Source of the DNA: Pseudomonas syringae pv. cilantro
GTDB lineage: Bacteria; Pseudomonadota; Gammaproteobacteria; Pseudomonadales; Pseudomonadaceae
Length of the DNA stretch: 52,175 nt
Direction: 5' to 3'
Assembly: GCF_001293775.1 (NCBI RefSeq)
Contig: NZ_LGLN01000078.1
Span: forward strand, 102,350 to 154,524
Of the stretch, positions 17,539 through 27,800 are shown one piece after another. The position numbers and the translations under genes were made by a program. The notes below the pieces were generated by a model that did not search any database, was not told the origin of the DNA, and saw only the letters and a list, made by a program, of their open reading frames with translations. Numbering within the stretch: position 1 is the first letter of the stretch; each line of letters opens with the position of its first letter.

Positions 17539-18456
17539 TCACACTTTTTCCTGGGCGACGACCCGCTGGGCCAGCTCGATGATCTGCTCGCGCATCCAGC
17601 GGTTGGCGGGGTCCTGATCGGTGCTTTCGTGCCAGTAGAGGTGGGTTTCAACCGAGGGAACATCATTGATCGGCAGGTACACATAATGCAGATCGTTACG
17701 ACGGGCGAAGCGCTCCGGTACGGTCATGACCATGTCGGTCTGCTGCAATACCTGGATGGCCATCAGGTAGTGTTGCGAGCGTAGCGCGATCTTGCGCTGA
17801 ATGCCCATCTTGCCCAGTGCCAGGTCCACGTGGCCCAGCCCGCTGCGGCGGCTGGAAATATGAATGTGCGCCTGCGCCAGGTAATCATCCAGCGTCAGCG
17901 CGGTTTTGCCCGCCAGCGGATGGCCATTGCGCATGCTGCACACGTAGCGGTCTTCCATCAGCTTGACGTGACGCACCTGCGGGTCGGTATTGAGCGGCGC
18001 GTCCACGGCGAAGTCCAGACGACCGGCTGCCAGTTCCTTGGTGGTTTCACGGCGCTTGGACAGAAAACTTTCGATGGTGACGGCAGGCGCCAGGCGTCGC
18101 AGCCGCTGGAACAGCACAGGCAGGATCACCGCCTCGGTCAGGTCGGTCATGCTGATGCGGTAGTTCTTGTTGGCCTGCAACGGATTGAATATACGGCTTT
18201 CCTGCACCGAAACCCTGAGCAGCGAAAGCGCATTGCGCACCGGACCGATGATGTTCTGCGCCATCGGCGTCGGCACCATGCCCTGCGCCGTACGCACGAA
18301 CAGCGGGTCGTTGAAGGTCTCACGCAAGCGCGCCAGCGCGTTGGAAACGGCAGGCTGGGTAATGCCGACAATCTGCCCGGCGCGAGTCAGGTTGGCCTCG
18401 GTGTAGATGGCGTCGAAGACAATGAATAGGTTGAGATCGACCTTGCTCAGGTTCAT
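17539..18456 (-). CDS. LysR-family transcriptional regulator (divergent from acyl-CoA dehydrogenase)
   Basis: This 305-residue LysR-type regulator has the N-terminal winged helix-turn-helix (NLFIVFDAIYTEANLTRAGQIVGITQPAVSNALARLRETF, about 8-48) and a C-terminal substrate-binding domain (about 95-300). The text VDLNLFIVFDAIYTEANLTRA is like the LeuO/NodD-related branch. The start at 18456 gives the common MNLSKVDLNL opening; the longer frame to 18531 is unsupported. It is divergent from an acyl-CoA dehydrogenase, with a TCATA-N7-TATGA motif between them, so it probably controls that gene. The inducer is unknown. Confidence 0.92.
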   Translation of the reverse strand: MNLSKVDLNLFIVFDAIYTEANLTRAGQIVGITQPAVSNALARLRETFNDPLFVRTAQGMVPTPMAQNIIGPVRNALSLLRVSVQESRIFNPLQANKNYRISMTDLTEAVILPVLFQRLRRLAPAVTIESFLSKRRETTKELAAGRLDFAVDAPLNTDPQVRHVKLMEDRYVCSMRNGHPLAGKTALTLDDYLAQAHIHISSRRSGLGHVDLALGKMGIQRKIALRSQHYLMAIQVLQQTDMVMTVPERFARRNDLHYVYLPINDVPSVETHLYWHESTDQDPANRWMREQIIELAQRVVAQEKV

Positions 18457-18527
18457 GGGTGGGGTGCCTCGTACTGTTATTGTGATTCGCTGTTGATCAG
18501 GACTGGGCGTGATACAGCATTGACGAA

Positions 18528-18544
18528 TCATATATGGGTTATGA
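18528..18544. promoter_or_regulatory. LysR-type operator candidate
   Basis: TCATA-N7-TATGA is a 17-bp inverted repeat containing the T-N11-A core typical of LysR-regulator sites. It sits in the 185-bp divergent region, 72 bp upstream of the LysR start and about 98 bp upstream of the dehydrogenase start. Regulator binding is inferred. Confidence 0.45.
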
Positions 18545-18641
18545 ATGTTAATACACGCTGAGAATAGATTAGATAAATGACTGGAGGTTCTCTAGCATCC
18601 GCGTCACAACATCGACACTCTGATCGAGAAGGTAGCGGCCC

Positions 18642-19871
18642 ATGGATTTCGCATACTCCCCGAAGGTGCAGGCACTGCGTGAGCGCGTCACCGCGTTCAT
18701 GGAGGCTTACGTTTATCCCGCCGAGCCGGTCTTCGAGCAGCAAGTGGCCGAGGGTGATCGCTGGCAGCCCACCGCGATCATGGAAGAACTCAAGGCCAGG
18801 GCCAAATCCGAAGGGCTGTGGAATCTGTTTTTGCCGGAGTCCGAGCGAGGGGCAGGGCTGAGCAACCTGGAATACGCGCCGCTGGCGGAAATCATGGGCC
18901 GTTCCATGCTGGGGTCGGAGCCCTTCAACTGTTCTGCGCCCGACACCGGCAACATGGAAGTGCTGGTGCGCTATGCCAGCGAGGAACAGAAACAACGCTG
19001 GCTCGAACCGCTGCTGCGCGGCGAGATTCGCTCGGCCTTTGCCATGACCGAGCCTGATGTCGCCTCGTCGGACGCCACCAATATGGCCGCGTGCGCCGAA
19101 CGTGTAGGCGAGGAGTGGGTCATCAACGGGCGTAAGTGGTGGACCTCCGGGGCCTGCGACCCGCGCTGCAAGATTCTCATTTTCATGGGCCTGAGCAATC
19201 CCGACGGGCCGCGCCATCAGCAGCATTCGATGATCCTGGTGCCGGTCGACACGCCTGGCGTGAAGATCGTCCGGTCACTACCGGTCTTCGGATATGACGA
19301 CGCACCCCACGGGCATGCCGAAGTGCTGTTTGACAACGTCCGCGTGCCTTATGCGAACGTGCTGCTGGGCGAGGGCCGGGGTTTCGAGATCGCTCAGGGA
19401 CGGCTGGGCCCCGGGCGTATTCACCACTGCATGCGTTCCATCGGCATGGCTGAGCGAGCGCTTGAGCTGATGTGCAAGCGTGCCATCGACCGCGTAGCGT
19501 TCGGCAAACCGCTGGCCAGGCTGGGTGGCAATGTCGATAAAATCGCTGACTCGCGAATGGAAATCGACATGGCCCGGCTGCTGACCCTCAAGGCGGCGTA
19601 CATGATGGATACTGCGGGAAACAAGGTCGCCAAGAGCGAAATTGCGCAGATCAAAGTGGTTGCGCCCAACGTTGCTCTGAAAGTGATCGACCGGGCGATC
19701 CAGATGCATGGCGGTGCGGGGGTTTCCAGTGATTTCCCGCTGGCTTACATGTACGCCATGCAGCGCACCCTGCGGCTGGCCGATGGCCCGGATGAAGTGC
19801 ACCGGGCTGCGGTCGGCAAATTCGAACTGGGCAAGTACTTGCCTGCGAACCTATCGCACAGCCGTTCCTGA
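18642..19871 (+). CDS. Acyl-CoA dehydrogenase (ACAD10/11-like)
   Basis: This 409-residue flavoprotein belongs to the acyl-CoA dehydrogenase family, in the branch related to ACAD10/11 that includes many bacterial aryl- or branched-chain dehydrogenases. Visible features are the flavin-binding AFAMTEPDVASSDATNM (about 131-147), the WVINGRKWWTSGA segment (about 156-168) and the C-terminal QMHGGAGVSSDFPLAYMYA (about 352-370). An Arg-rich QGRLGPGRIHHCMRSIG helix is typical of this branch. It is expressed divergently from the LysR gene. The substrate cannot be read from sequence; a short or branched acyl-CoA is a guess. Confidence 0.93.
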   Translation: MDFAYSPKVQALRERVTAFMEAYVYPAEPVFEQQVAEGDRWQPTAIMEELKARAKSEGLWNLFLPESERGAGLSNLEYAPLAEIMGRSMLGSEPFNCSAPDTGNMEVLVRYASEEQKQRWLEPLLRGEIRSAFAMTEPDVASSDATNMAACAERVGEEWVINGRKWWTSGACDPRCKILIFMGLSNPDGPRHQQHSMILVPVDTPGVKIVRSLPVFGYDDAPHGHAEVLFDNVRVPYANVLLGEGRGFEIAQGRLGPGRIHHCMRSIGMAERALELMCKRAIDRVAFGKPLARLGGNVDKIADSRMEIDMARLLTLKAAYMMDTAGNKVAKSEIAQIKVVAPNVALKVIDRAIQMHGGAGVSSDFPLAYMYAMQRTLRLADGPDEVHRAAVGKFELGKYLPANLSHSRS

Positions 19872-19883
19872 GCTGCGGGCGAA

Positions 19884-21239
19884 TTACTGCACCCAGACTT
19901 CGACGCGGCGATTCTTGATCCGGCCATCGTCGATATCATTGGTTGCCACCGGCATCTCATCGCCCAGCCCGAGGATGTCACGAAAGGTCACGCCGCTTTT
20001 CAACAGCTCGCGGCGCACGGCCATGGCCCGCAGCCGTGAAAGCAGGGTGGCACGCGCCGGGTCGCTCTTGGCGTCACCGAAGCCGACCAGCGTCACATGT
20101 TGGTCAAGCCGGTCATTGGCTTTCAGGTAGTCAACGACGCGCTTGAGATCCTGCTGGGCCTTGTTGTCGAGCCGCGCGCTGCCCTGGGCGAAGCGAAAGT
20201 TGACCGAGAGCCGCTCGGCCTTGCGGGTCAGCGCCTGATAATCGGCAGGCATCTGTGCCGTCGGCTGAACCTTGAGCGCCTGCACGGTCTGCGCGACAAA
20301 CCCCTCCTGCGCGACGATGGCCTGACCTCCGGGGCTCTGCGCAAAGCGTACCAGTGCCTGCGCCCAGCGTTGATGCGCAGCGGGCGGAACGTACAGATAG
20401 AGCCGCCGCGACAGCGGGTAATCCTCGGTAGCGATCAGGCTGATGGTCGGCAGCATGGGCCGCGATTCACCGTCGGCGATCGCTACCGCTCTGGCGCGTC
20501 TGATTGACGGCAGGCCGGTAAAGCCTACGCCATTGGGGTCTTTGCTGACCTCATCGGACAGTTGCTCGCTGGACTCGAAGCGCACCGCAGCGCTGGACAG
20601 ATTCTTGCCGTATTTGGCCAGCACCAGTTCCTTGAAGGTTTCGTAGGTGCCGGACTTTTCATCGCGCACATACAGATGAATCGCGCCAGGGTTACCGCCC
20701 ACTTCGCTCCAGTCCCTGACTTCTCCGCTGAAAATGCGTGCCAGTTGCTGGGTGTCCAGCTGCCGCAACGGGTTGCCGGGGTGCACGATCACCGCGACGC
20801 CATCGATGGCGATGATTTGTTCACCGGCAGCGCTCTTGAGATCGCCAAGACCGGCCAGCTCTTTGGCTTCCTGGTCCTTGATGGGCCGCGACGAGGCTGC
20901 GATGTCTGCATTACCGGCTTTCAATGCCGTGAACCCGGTGCCTGAGCCATGCGCGGCGACCTCGACGCTGACCGTTTGACCTGTTGCGGCCACGCCGGTC
21001 ACTCGTTGTTCGTTGAGCGCAGCACCTGGCAAGGTTTGCACCGCCTGCAGGCCTTGTTGACGCAGCATGCCTTCGACCAGAGCCGGTCCAAGTTCAGCAT
21101 TGATGGTATTGGAGCCTTGAATACGCAAAGTGGGTGCGTCGCCGCTGGGTACTGGCAATGCCGCCAGTGCAGCGAAGGGCAAGGTGGCGCTCGACAGAAT
21201 CAGCGCCGTTAGCAGAGCGCGCAGCATCGGCGTCACCAT
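19884..21239 (-). CDS. PstS-like periplasmic binding domain fused to OmpA-like domain
   Basis: This 451-residue exported protein has a signal peptide (hydrophobic segment about 7-27, cleavage near AALA), a PBP type-2 domain of the phosphate-binding PstS kind (about 35-310) and a C-terminal OmpA-like peptidoglycan-binding domain (about 330-451, ending in NRRVEVWVQ). The binding part includes LRIQGSNTINAELGPALVEGML, HGSGTGFTALKAGNADIAASSRP and YVRDEKSGTYETFKELVL, which parallel PstS. The fusion suggests a ligand-binding protein tethered to the cell wall rather than a free transporter subunit. It converges with the dehydrogenase, with 12 bases between stop codons. An ATG four codons downstream is an alternative start. 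Ligand unknown. Confidence 0.88.
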   Translation of the reverse strand: MVTPMLRALLTALILSSATLPFAALAALPVPSGDAPTLRIQGSNTINAELGPALVEGMLRQQGLQAVQTLPGAALNEQRVTGVAATGQTVSVEVAAHGSGTGFTALKAGNADIAASSRPIKDQEAKELAGLGDLKSAAGEQIIAIDGVAVIVHPGNPLRQLDTQQLARIFSGEVRDWSEVGGNPGAIHLYVRDEKSGTYETFKELVLAKYGKNLSSAAVRFESSEQLSDEVSKDPNGVGFTGLPSIRRARAVAIADGESRPMLPTISLIATEDYPLSRRLYLYVPPAAHQRWAQALVRFAQSPGGQAIVAQEGFVAQTVQALKVQPTAQMPADYQALTRKAERLSVNFRFAQGSARLDNKAQQDLKRVVDYLKANDRLDQHVTLVGFGDAKSDPARATLLSRLRAMAVRRELLKSGVTFRDILGLGDEMPVATNDIDDGRIKNRRVEVWVQ

Positions 21240-21320
21240 GGATCACGGAAGGGTGACGGGAGATTAAGACAAGGAGGTTGCTGGAATATGACAGTTAAGC
21301 GATTAATGCACTGTCAGACG

Positions 21321-21346
21321 CCGATCTGCCTGTTCAGGCAGATCGG
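21321..21346. terminator. Hairpin downstream of xthA
   Basis: CCGATCTGCCTG and its exact complement form a 12-bp stem around TT (in practice 11 bp with a 4-base loop). It begins 16 bases after the xthA stop. No T-run follows on the minus strand, so termination strength is uncertain. Confidence 0.6.
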
Positions 21347-21361
21347 AAAGTCAATGCCGGA

Positions 21362-22174
21362 TCACCTCAGTTCGAGCCAGATAGGTGCATGATCCGATGG
21401 TTTTTCCATGCCGCGCAAATCGTAGTCGACGCCCGCCGCTTTGATGCGCGGCTGCAGGCCGGTCGAGGTCATGATCAGGTCGATGCGCAGGCCACGCTTA
21501 GGCTCATCTTCAAAGCCACGACTGCGATAGTCGAACCAGCTGAAGCGGTCGCTGATCTCGGGGTGCAGGTAACGGAAACTGTCCACCAGGCCCCAGTTTT
21601 TCAGGCGCTCCATCCATTCGCGTTCTTCCGGAAGGAAGCTGCACTTGCCCGTCTTCAGCCAGCGCCTGGCGTTGTCGGCGCCGATACCGATGTCGCAGTC
21701 CTGCGGTGAAATGTTCACATCCCCCATCACGATCAGCGGCTGCTCGTTGCTGAAGCGACTCTCCAGCAGTTGCTGGAGATTTTTATAAAAACGCTGCTTG
21801 GCCGGAAATTTGGTCGGGTGATCGCGGCTTTCGCCCTGCGGGAAATAGCCGTTCATGATGGTGATCGGCTGACCATTGCTGTCTGCGTAGGCGCCCCATA
21901 TGAAGCGCTTCTGGGAGTCCTCGTTATCGCCCTCGAAGCCCTTGTGCAACTCCAGCGGCGGATTGCGCGACAGCAGGGCGACCCCGTAATGGCCTTTCTG
22001 GCCATGGAAATGGACGTGATAACCCAGCGCTTCGATGTCCGCATGGGGGAATTGCTCGTCCGACACCTTGGTTTCCTGAAGACCGATCACGTCAGGCTGA
22101 TGCTTTTCGATCAGTGCCGCCAATTGATGCGGTCGAGCGCGCAGCCCGTTGATGTTGAACGAGACGATTTTCAT
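21362..22174 (-). CDS. xthA: Exodeoxyribonuclease III
   Basis: This 270-residue enzyme is the AP endonuclease and 3'-5' exonuclease of base-excision repair. The exonuclease III active-site residues are present: Asn7 in FNINGLR, Glu34 in GLQETKV, Asp152 and Asn154 in GDVNISPQD, and Asp261-His262 in SDHAPIW. Length equals the E. coli protein (268). The start at 22174 gives MKIVSFNINGLRA; the frame reaches upstream to 22291 without similarity. It is divergent from the GNAT gene, an arrangement I recall from P. aeruginosa. Confidence 0.97.
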   Translation of the reverse strand: MKIVSFNINGLRARPHQLAALIEKHQPDVIGLQETKVSDEQFPHADIEALGYHVHFHGQKGHYGVALLSRNPPLELHKGFEGDNEDSQKRFIWGAYADSNGQPITIMNGYFPQGESRDHPTKFPAKQRFYKNLQQLLESRFSNEQPLIVMGDVNISPQDCDIGIGADNARRWLKTGKCSFLPEEREWMERLKNWGLVDSFRYLHPEISDRFSWFDYRSRGFEDEPKRGLRIDLIMTSTGLQPRIKAAGVDYDLRGMEKPSDHAPIWLELR

Positions 22175-22361
22175 AAAACAGCGGTCCTGAGCAAAACAAA
22201 CTGCGATGCTAGCTGACCTGCCGATCGAGAACCAGCGTCGTCGGGCATGATGGCAGCGGAGGGGTGGACAATTCGTTTGAACTGTTCTCAATTGCCATCA
22301 CTCGAAAGCCTGCTGCCAAAACCGCTGCGCCAGACGCAGTTCCGTTAACACGAGGCCCTTT

Positions 22362-23033
22362 ATGTCCCTACCTGTTGCCATCACGGGCGAAATCCGCCAA
22401 CTCGACGGCGGTTATTCCCGTGAAACTCGCGCCTTGTTGTTCAGGGCTTACCGGCATGATCCGACGTTCGCCTACCTGTTCAACGCCGAGCGCGAAGGGT
22501 ACGAGCAACGCGTGCTGGCGACCATTCGCCATCTGGTCAAACAGCATTTTTTGCAAAACCAGCCTGCGCTGGGGCTGTTTCTCGAGGATCGTCTGGTCGG
22601 CGTAGCTTTGGTCGCGCCGCCGCAGCGTCGTCTGGGCGTTACCGAAAGCTGGGCCTGGCGCTTGCGCATGGTCATGGACACCGGCCTCGGCTGCACCCAG
22701 CGCTACCTGGCGTATTACAACGCGGTACTGGCCTGTGTGCCGACGGAAACCGCGCACGTTCTGCCGCTGATCGGGCTAGATCCGGAATACCAGGGCCAGA
22801 AGCTCGGTCAGGACTTGAGCGAGCAACTGCTGACGGCCCTTCACGACTGGTGCGCGGTAGACGAAAACTCGCAGGGCATCGTCGTCGACACCGGAAACCC
22901 TCGTTATTTCGAGTTCTATAAGCGACAGGGCTACGAGGAAATAGGCGAGATCGCTGTAGGGCCGGTCCGAGAACACGTGTTCTTTCATCCGAACCCTCAG
23001 GTTTCACTGCCGGTTCCTGACGCAATGGCTTGA
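22362..23033 (+). CDS. GNAT family N-acetyltransferase
   Basis: This 223-residue protein has a GNAT acetyltransferase fold. The acetyl-CoA pyrophosphate loop lies in LDPEYQGQKLGQDLSEQLL (about 143-161), and the late beta-alpha segment in GNPRYFEFYKRQGYEEIGEI (about 185-204) is also typical. The start has GAGG seven bases upstream. It ends 59 bases before tamA on the same strand, so the two may share a transcript. Acceptor unknown. Confidence 0.9.
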   Translation: MSLPVAITGEIRQLDGGYSRETRALLFRAYRHDPTFAYLFNAEREGYEQRVLATIRHLVKQHFLQNQPALGLFLEDRLVGVALVAPPQRRLGVTESWAWRLRMVMDTGLGCTQRYLAYYNAVLACVPTETAHVLPLIGLDPEYQGQKLGQDLSEQLLTALHDWCAVDENSQGIVVDTGNPRYFEFYKRQGYEEIGEIAVGPVREHVFFHPNPQVSLPVPDAMA

Positions 23034-23092
23034 ATAGCCGCCAATTCGTGGACTTCCAGTGCGGCCTGTCGATCGTGATAGCATCCACGCCC

Positions 23093-24817
23093 ATGAAACT
23101 GTTCAGACTCCTCAGCAGCCTGGTCCTGATGTCCATGAGTGCAACGGCGCTGGCCGAGGCGCGCCTGGACGTCAGGGTCGAGCCCGCCAATCCGCAACTC
23201 AAGGCCAACGTGGAAGGCTATGTGGGTGATCTGGGGGAGCGCGACGCCAAGGCCCTGCGCAATTTCAGCCTGGGTGCCGAGCAGCAGGCAGAAAAGGCTG
23301 CTCAGGCGCTAGGCTATTATCAGGCGCAGATCGACAGCGAGATCCAGGACGGCCCCGAGCCGCGGCTGGGCATCAAAATCAAGCCGGGCGAGCCGATTCA
23401 CCTGCGTAACGTGGTCATCCGGGTCGATGGCCCCGCCGCGTCTCTTGCTGCATTCAAGGTTCCGAAAAGCGACGCGCTGAAAACCGGTGCAGTGCTGAAT
23501 CACGGCAATTACGAAGACGCCAAGCGCCTGATTCAGAATCAGGCATCGCGCTTTGGCTTTTTCAGCGGGCATTTCACCCGTCAGCGGCTTGCCATCGACC
23601 CGCGCGCGGGCGTCGCCGACATCGAGCTGGTCTATGACAGCGGCCCGCGTTACACGCTGGGTCAGGTGAAATTCAGCGGTAACACGCCCTTCGACGAAGA
23701 CCTGCTCAAGCGCATGGTGCCGTTCAAGGAAAACACCCCTTACGACTCGCAATTGATTGCCGAACTGACCCAGGACATGCAGGCCAGCGGCTACTTTGAA
23801 GGCGTGCGCGTCGACGCAGTACCGACAGCGGCGGTGAACGATGTCATTCCGGTCACCGTTCAGCTCGAGACCCGCAAGCCGCGCACCATGGGCCTGGGGC
23901 TGGGCTATTCCACCGACGTAGGGCCACGCGGCAAAGCCAACTGGACCCGCCATTGGGCCAACCCGCAGGGCCATAGCTACGGCTTCGAGTCGGAAATTTC
24001 CGCGCCACGGCAGAACGTTGGCCTGTGGTACGACGTGCCGCTTGATCCGCCGTTGACCGACAAAATGCGCTACGCCGGCGGTTATCAGTACGAAGAGATC
24101 GCCGGCACCGACAGCCTTAGCAAGCTGCTGACTGCCGGGCCGGAATGGCACAGCAAGCTGCCCAGCGGCTGGGAGCGGGTCATTTCCCTGAAATGGCAAC
24201 GCGAAGAATACCGGCTGGGTGATGATTCGGGCCTCAGTACGCTGTTGATGCCCGGCATCAGTTACTCGTACTTGCGCAGTGACAATCGTATCGATCCGAG
24301 TCAGGGTTATCGACTGCAATTCGAGACGCAGGTGGCCAAGGAAGGCATGTTGTCGGACGCCAACCTGGTGCATGCCAATGTGTTGCTCAAAGGCCTGACG
24401 ACAGTCGCCCAGAACCATCGCCTCCTCGGCCGCGTGCAACTGGGCGGCAACCTCACTGACGGTTACACCTCGATACCGCCTTCGCTGCGCTTCTTTGCCG
24501 GTGGTGATCAGAGCGTGCGCGGCTACGACTATCAGAATCTCTCACCGACCAACTCTGATGGTGATCGCATTGGTGGTCGATACATGTTCGCGGGCAGTGT
24601 CGAGTATCAGTATTCGATTGCCGAGAAGTGGCGGCTGGCTACCTTTGTCGATCAGGGCAACTCGTTCAACAACCTCGACAGACCCGATCTGAAAACCGGG
24701 ATCGGCGTCGGTGTGCGCTGGGTTTCGCCGGTAGGGCCGCTGCGTCTCGACCTGGCGCACGGGCTGGACGACGACGGTGGAATCCGCCTGCATTTTTCGA
24801 TGGGGCCGGAACTTTGA
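23093..24817 (+). CDS. tamA: Translocation and assembly module subunit TamA
   Basis: This 574-residue Omp85-family outer-membrane protein has a signal peptide (1 to about 21), POTRA domains (about 24-265, including a VKFSGNTPFDEDLLKRMVPF motif) and a 16-stranded beta-barrel (about 275-574) with FAGGDQSVRGYDYQNLSP as the conserved Omp85 (V/I)RG(F/Y) loop. TamA works with TamB in outer-membrane protein insertion and phospholipid transport. Length matches E. coli TamA (577). The ATG at 23093 begins a proper signal peptide; the frame to 23030 would add 21 residues without signal character. The stop overlaps a TTG of the following tamB. Confidence 0.96.
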   Translation: MKLFRLLSSLVLMSMSATALAEARLDVRVEPANPQLKANVEGYVGDLGERDAKALRNFSLGAEQQAEKAAQALGYYQAQIDSEIQDGPEPRLGIKIKPGEPIHLRNVVIRVDGPAASLAAFKVPKSDALKTGAVLNHGNYEDAKRLIQNQASRFGFFSGHFTRQRLAIDPRAGVADIELVYDSGPRYTLGQVKFSGNTPFDEDLLKRMVPFKENTPYDSQLIAELTQDMQASGYFEGVRVDAVPTAAVNDVIPVTVQLETRKPRTMGLGLGYSTDVGPRGKANWTRHWANPQGHSYGFESEISAPRQNVGLWYDVPLDPPLTDKMRYAGGYQYEEIAGTDSLSKLLTAGPEWHSKLPSGWERVISLKWQREEYRLGDDSGLSTLLMPGISYSYLRSDNRIDPSQGYRLQFETQVAKEGMLSDANLVHANVLLKGLTTVAQNHRLLGRVQLGGNLTDGYTSIPPSLRFFAGGDQSVRGYDYQNLSPTNSDGDRIGGRYMFAGSVEYQYSIAEKWRLATFVDQGNSFNNLDRPDLKTGIGVGVRWVSPVGPLRLDLAHGLDDDGGIRLHFSMGPEL

Positions 24818-24828
24818 ACAGGTTGAGC

Positions 24829-27800
24829 ATGAAGCGCGGCGCGAAAGTTTTCGGTTTGAGCCTGATTGCGTTGCTTGTGCTGGTCGTAATCAGCGCCGGG
24901 TTGCTGCTCGGCACCGCGTCCGGCAGCCGCTGGGCGCTGGCGCGCGTGCCCGGTCTGCAACTGGAAAATTTTCAGGGCCGGCTGGGCGGACAGTGGCACG
25001 CAGATCGATTGCTATGGCAGCAGGGCGAAGACCGCGTAGAGGTTCAGTCTGCCGACTTTGAATGGTCGCCTTCCTGCCTGCTGAAAATGACGCTGTGCAT
25101 CGACCGCCTGCATGCTGGACAAGTCCTGCTGCTCTTCCCGCCGAATGCCGAGCCCGCTACTGACGGCCCTGTCAATCTGCCGACGCTCAACCTGCCGTTG
25201 TCCCTGAAACTGGGCGATGTACAGCTTGGCAGCCTGCAACTGGACGGCGTCGAGCAGTTGCGTGATCTGAAGCTTGTGGCCCATTGGACCGCCGACGGTC
25301 TGCAGATCGACAGCGCGCACCTGCAACGCGACGCGCTGGTGCTTGATCTCAACTGCCTGCTCAAACCCGAAGGCGACTGGCCGTTGAGCGTCAAAGGGCA
25401 ACTGCAACTGCCGCCGCAGGACGGCCAGCCCTGGACGCTGGCGCTTGATGTTCAAGGCGAGGTACTCAAGACCCTGCAACTCAATGCTGACAGCAGCGGC
25501 TATTTGCCGGGCGTCCTGAGTGGCGAGCTGCAACCCTTGGCCGAACACCTTCCTGCCCGGCTGAAACTGACCTCGGAGCACTTCAAGCCCAGCTCCGCAT
25601 TGCCCGATACGCTGCAGCTCGACCAATTGCTGCTGACGGCCGAGGGGAACCTCGATACAGGCTATGCGATCAACGGCACGGCGAGCCTGCCCGCCGAGAA
25701 AGGCCCGATTGCGCTGGCATTGCAAGGCCGTGTAGATGCCAAGGGCGCAACCCTCACCGCGCTGGATCTCAGCGCCAGTGATCAGCAGCGCCTGGCGATT
25801 AATGGCACGTTAAATTGGCAAAGCGGGTTATCGGCGGATGCCAACATCGACTGGCTGGATTTCCCCTGGCAGCGGCTTTATCCGCTGCCCTCCGAGCCGC
25901 AAGTGTCACTTCATAGCTTTAAAGGCGAAATTTCTTACACTGATGGCAATTATCTGGGCAATTTCAACGCCAGCCTGAAAGGACCGGCCGGTGCGTTCAC
26001 GCTGGTCAGCCCGTTCAGCGGCAATCTGCAGGAAATTCACCTGCCGCAACTGGAACTGGTCGCAGGACAGGGCAAGGCCAGTGGTCATCTGAATCTGACG
26101 TTTGCCGACGGCATTGGCTGGGACACGGCGCTTGACCTGACGGCACTTGACCCTTCGTACTGGGTCGCCGAGCTGCCCGGCAAGCTGGCCGGTCCGTTAC
26201 GCAGCCAGGGACAGTTGCGGAACGAGCAGCTTGAACTGACCGCCGATCTGGACCTGAAAGGTCGCCTGCGAGGCCAACCCGCATTGCTGCAAGCCAAGGC
26301 TGATGGTCGGGACAAGCAATGGAGTGTCAGCAGCCTGAATATCCGCCTGGGCGACAATCGCATTCAGGGCGCAGGCAGCTTGCAGCAGCGTCTCAAGGGT
26401 CAGCTTGACCTTGACCTGCCGCGCCTGGCCCAGCTGTGGCCGCGCTTGCAAGGGCAGGTCAAAGGGCGGCTCGACCTCGCGGGAACGCTGCAAGCGCCCG
26501 AGGGCAAACTGGCGTTGCAGGGCAGTCAGCTCGGATTGCAGGGCAATCGCCTGCAAAACCTGACGCTCGACGCCAGACTTGACCCGGTGCAGCGCGCAAC
26601 CATCAGTCTCAAAGGCGCAGGCATTCAGGCGGGCGACACGGAGTTGGGCACCTTGCTGGTCGACGGGCAGGGCACGCTCAAGGCCCAGCAGCTGAAGCTC
26701 GATTTGCAAGGCCCGCTGCTCAAGCTGGCGATGGCTCTGGATGGCGGGCTCGATCAAGGCAACTGGCGCGGTCGTCTGGCCAGTGGCACCGTGCAGAGCG
26801 GCGGTCAGAACTGGCGTTTGCAACAGCCGGCAAAAATCGAACGGCTGGCGGATGGCAGGCTCAATTTCGGTGCGCACTGCTGGCTTTCCGGCTCTGCCAG
26901 CCTGTGCGGCGGTGATCAGCGCCTGATGCCGGAACCTCGTCTGCGCTATCAGCTGAAAAATTTCCCGCTCGACAGCCTGGCGCAATGGATGCCCAAAGAT
27001 TTTGCCTGGAAGGGCGCGTTGAATGCAGACGTTCAGCTCGATATTCCTGCTGCAGGTCCCAGCGGTCAGATTACCGTCGACGCTGGCGGCGGTATGCTGC
27101 GGGTGCGCAACAACGAGCAATGGCTGGACTTCCCGTATCAGACGCTGAAACTCAGCAGCACCCTGACCCCCAAGCGTATCGACTCGCGCCTGGATTTCGA
27201 AGGCGGCAAGCTCGGCCGATTGTTGCTGAATGCGCAAATCGATCCTTTGGCCAAAGACAAGCCACTGTCAGGCGACTTCAACCTTTCCGGGCTGGATATC
27301 TCGGTCGCACGGCCCTTCGCGCCGACGGTGCAGAAACTCAACGGGCGCCTGAGCGGTAGTGGACGTCTGTCGGGCAGTTTGCTGGCGCCTCTGGTTAATG
27401 GCAGCGTCAACCTGGAGGGCGCTGAAGTCGCGGGGCCCGAGTTGCCGATGGAGTTGCATGACCTCAAGATCCAAGCGTTGATCGCTGGCGAAAGCATGCA
27501 GATCAACGGTGGCTGGAAAAGTGGCAGTACCGGTCAGGGCACGCTGGGCGGTCAAGTGGCTTGGGGGCAGAACCTGATGGTGGATGTCAGCCTCAAGGGT
27601 TCGCAACTGCCGATCAATGTCGAACCCTATGCTGCGGTGGAAGCCGCTCCTGATTTGAAAATATCCATGCAGGGCGACCGGCTGGCGATTTCCGGCAAGG
27701 TGCTGGTGCCCAGGGGCGCGATTACCGTGCGTGAGTTGCCGCCGTCTACGGTCAAGCTGTCGGGTGATACGGTCATCGTCGGTCAGCAGACCGAGAAAGG

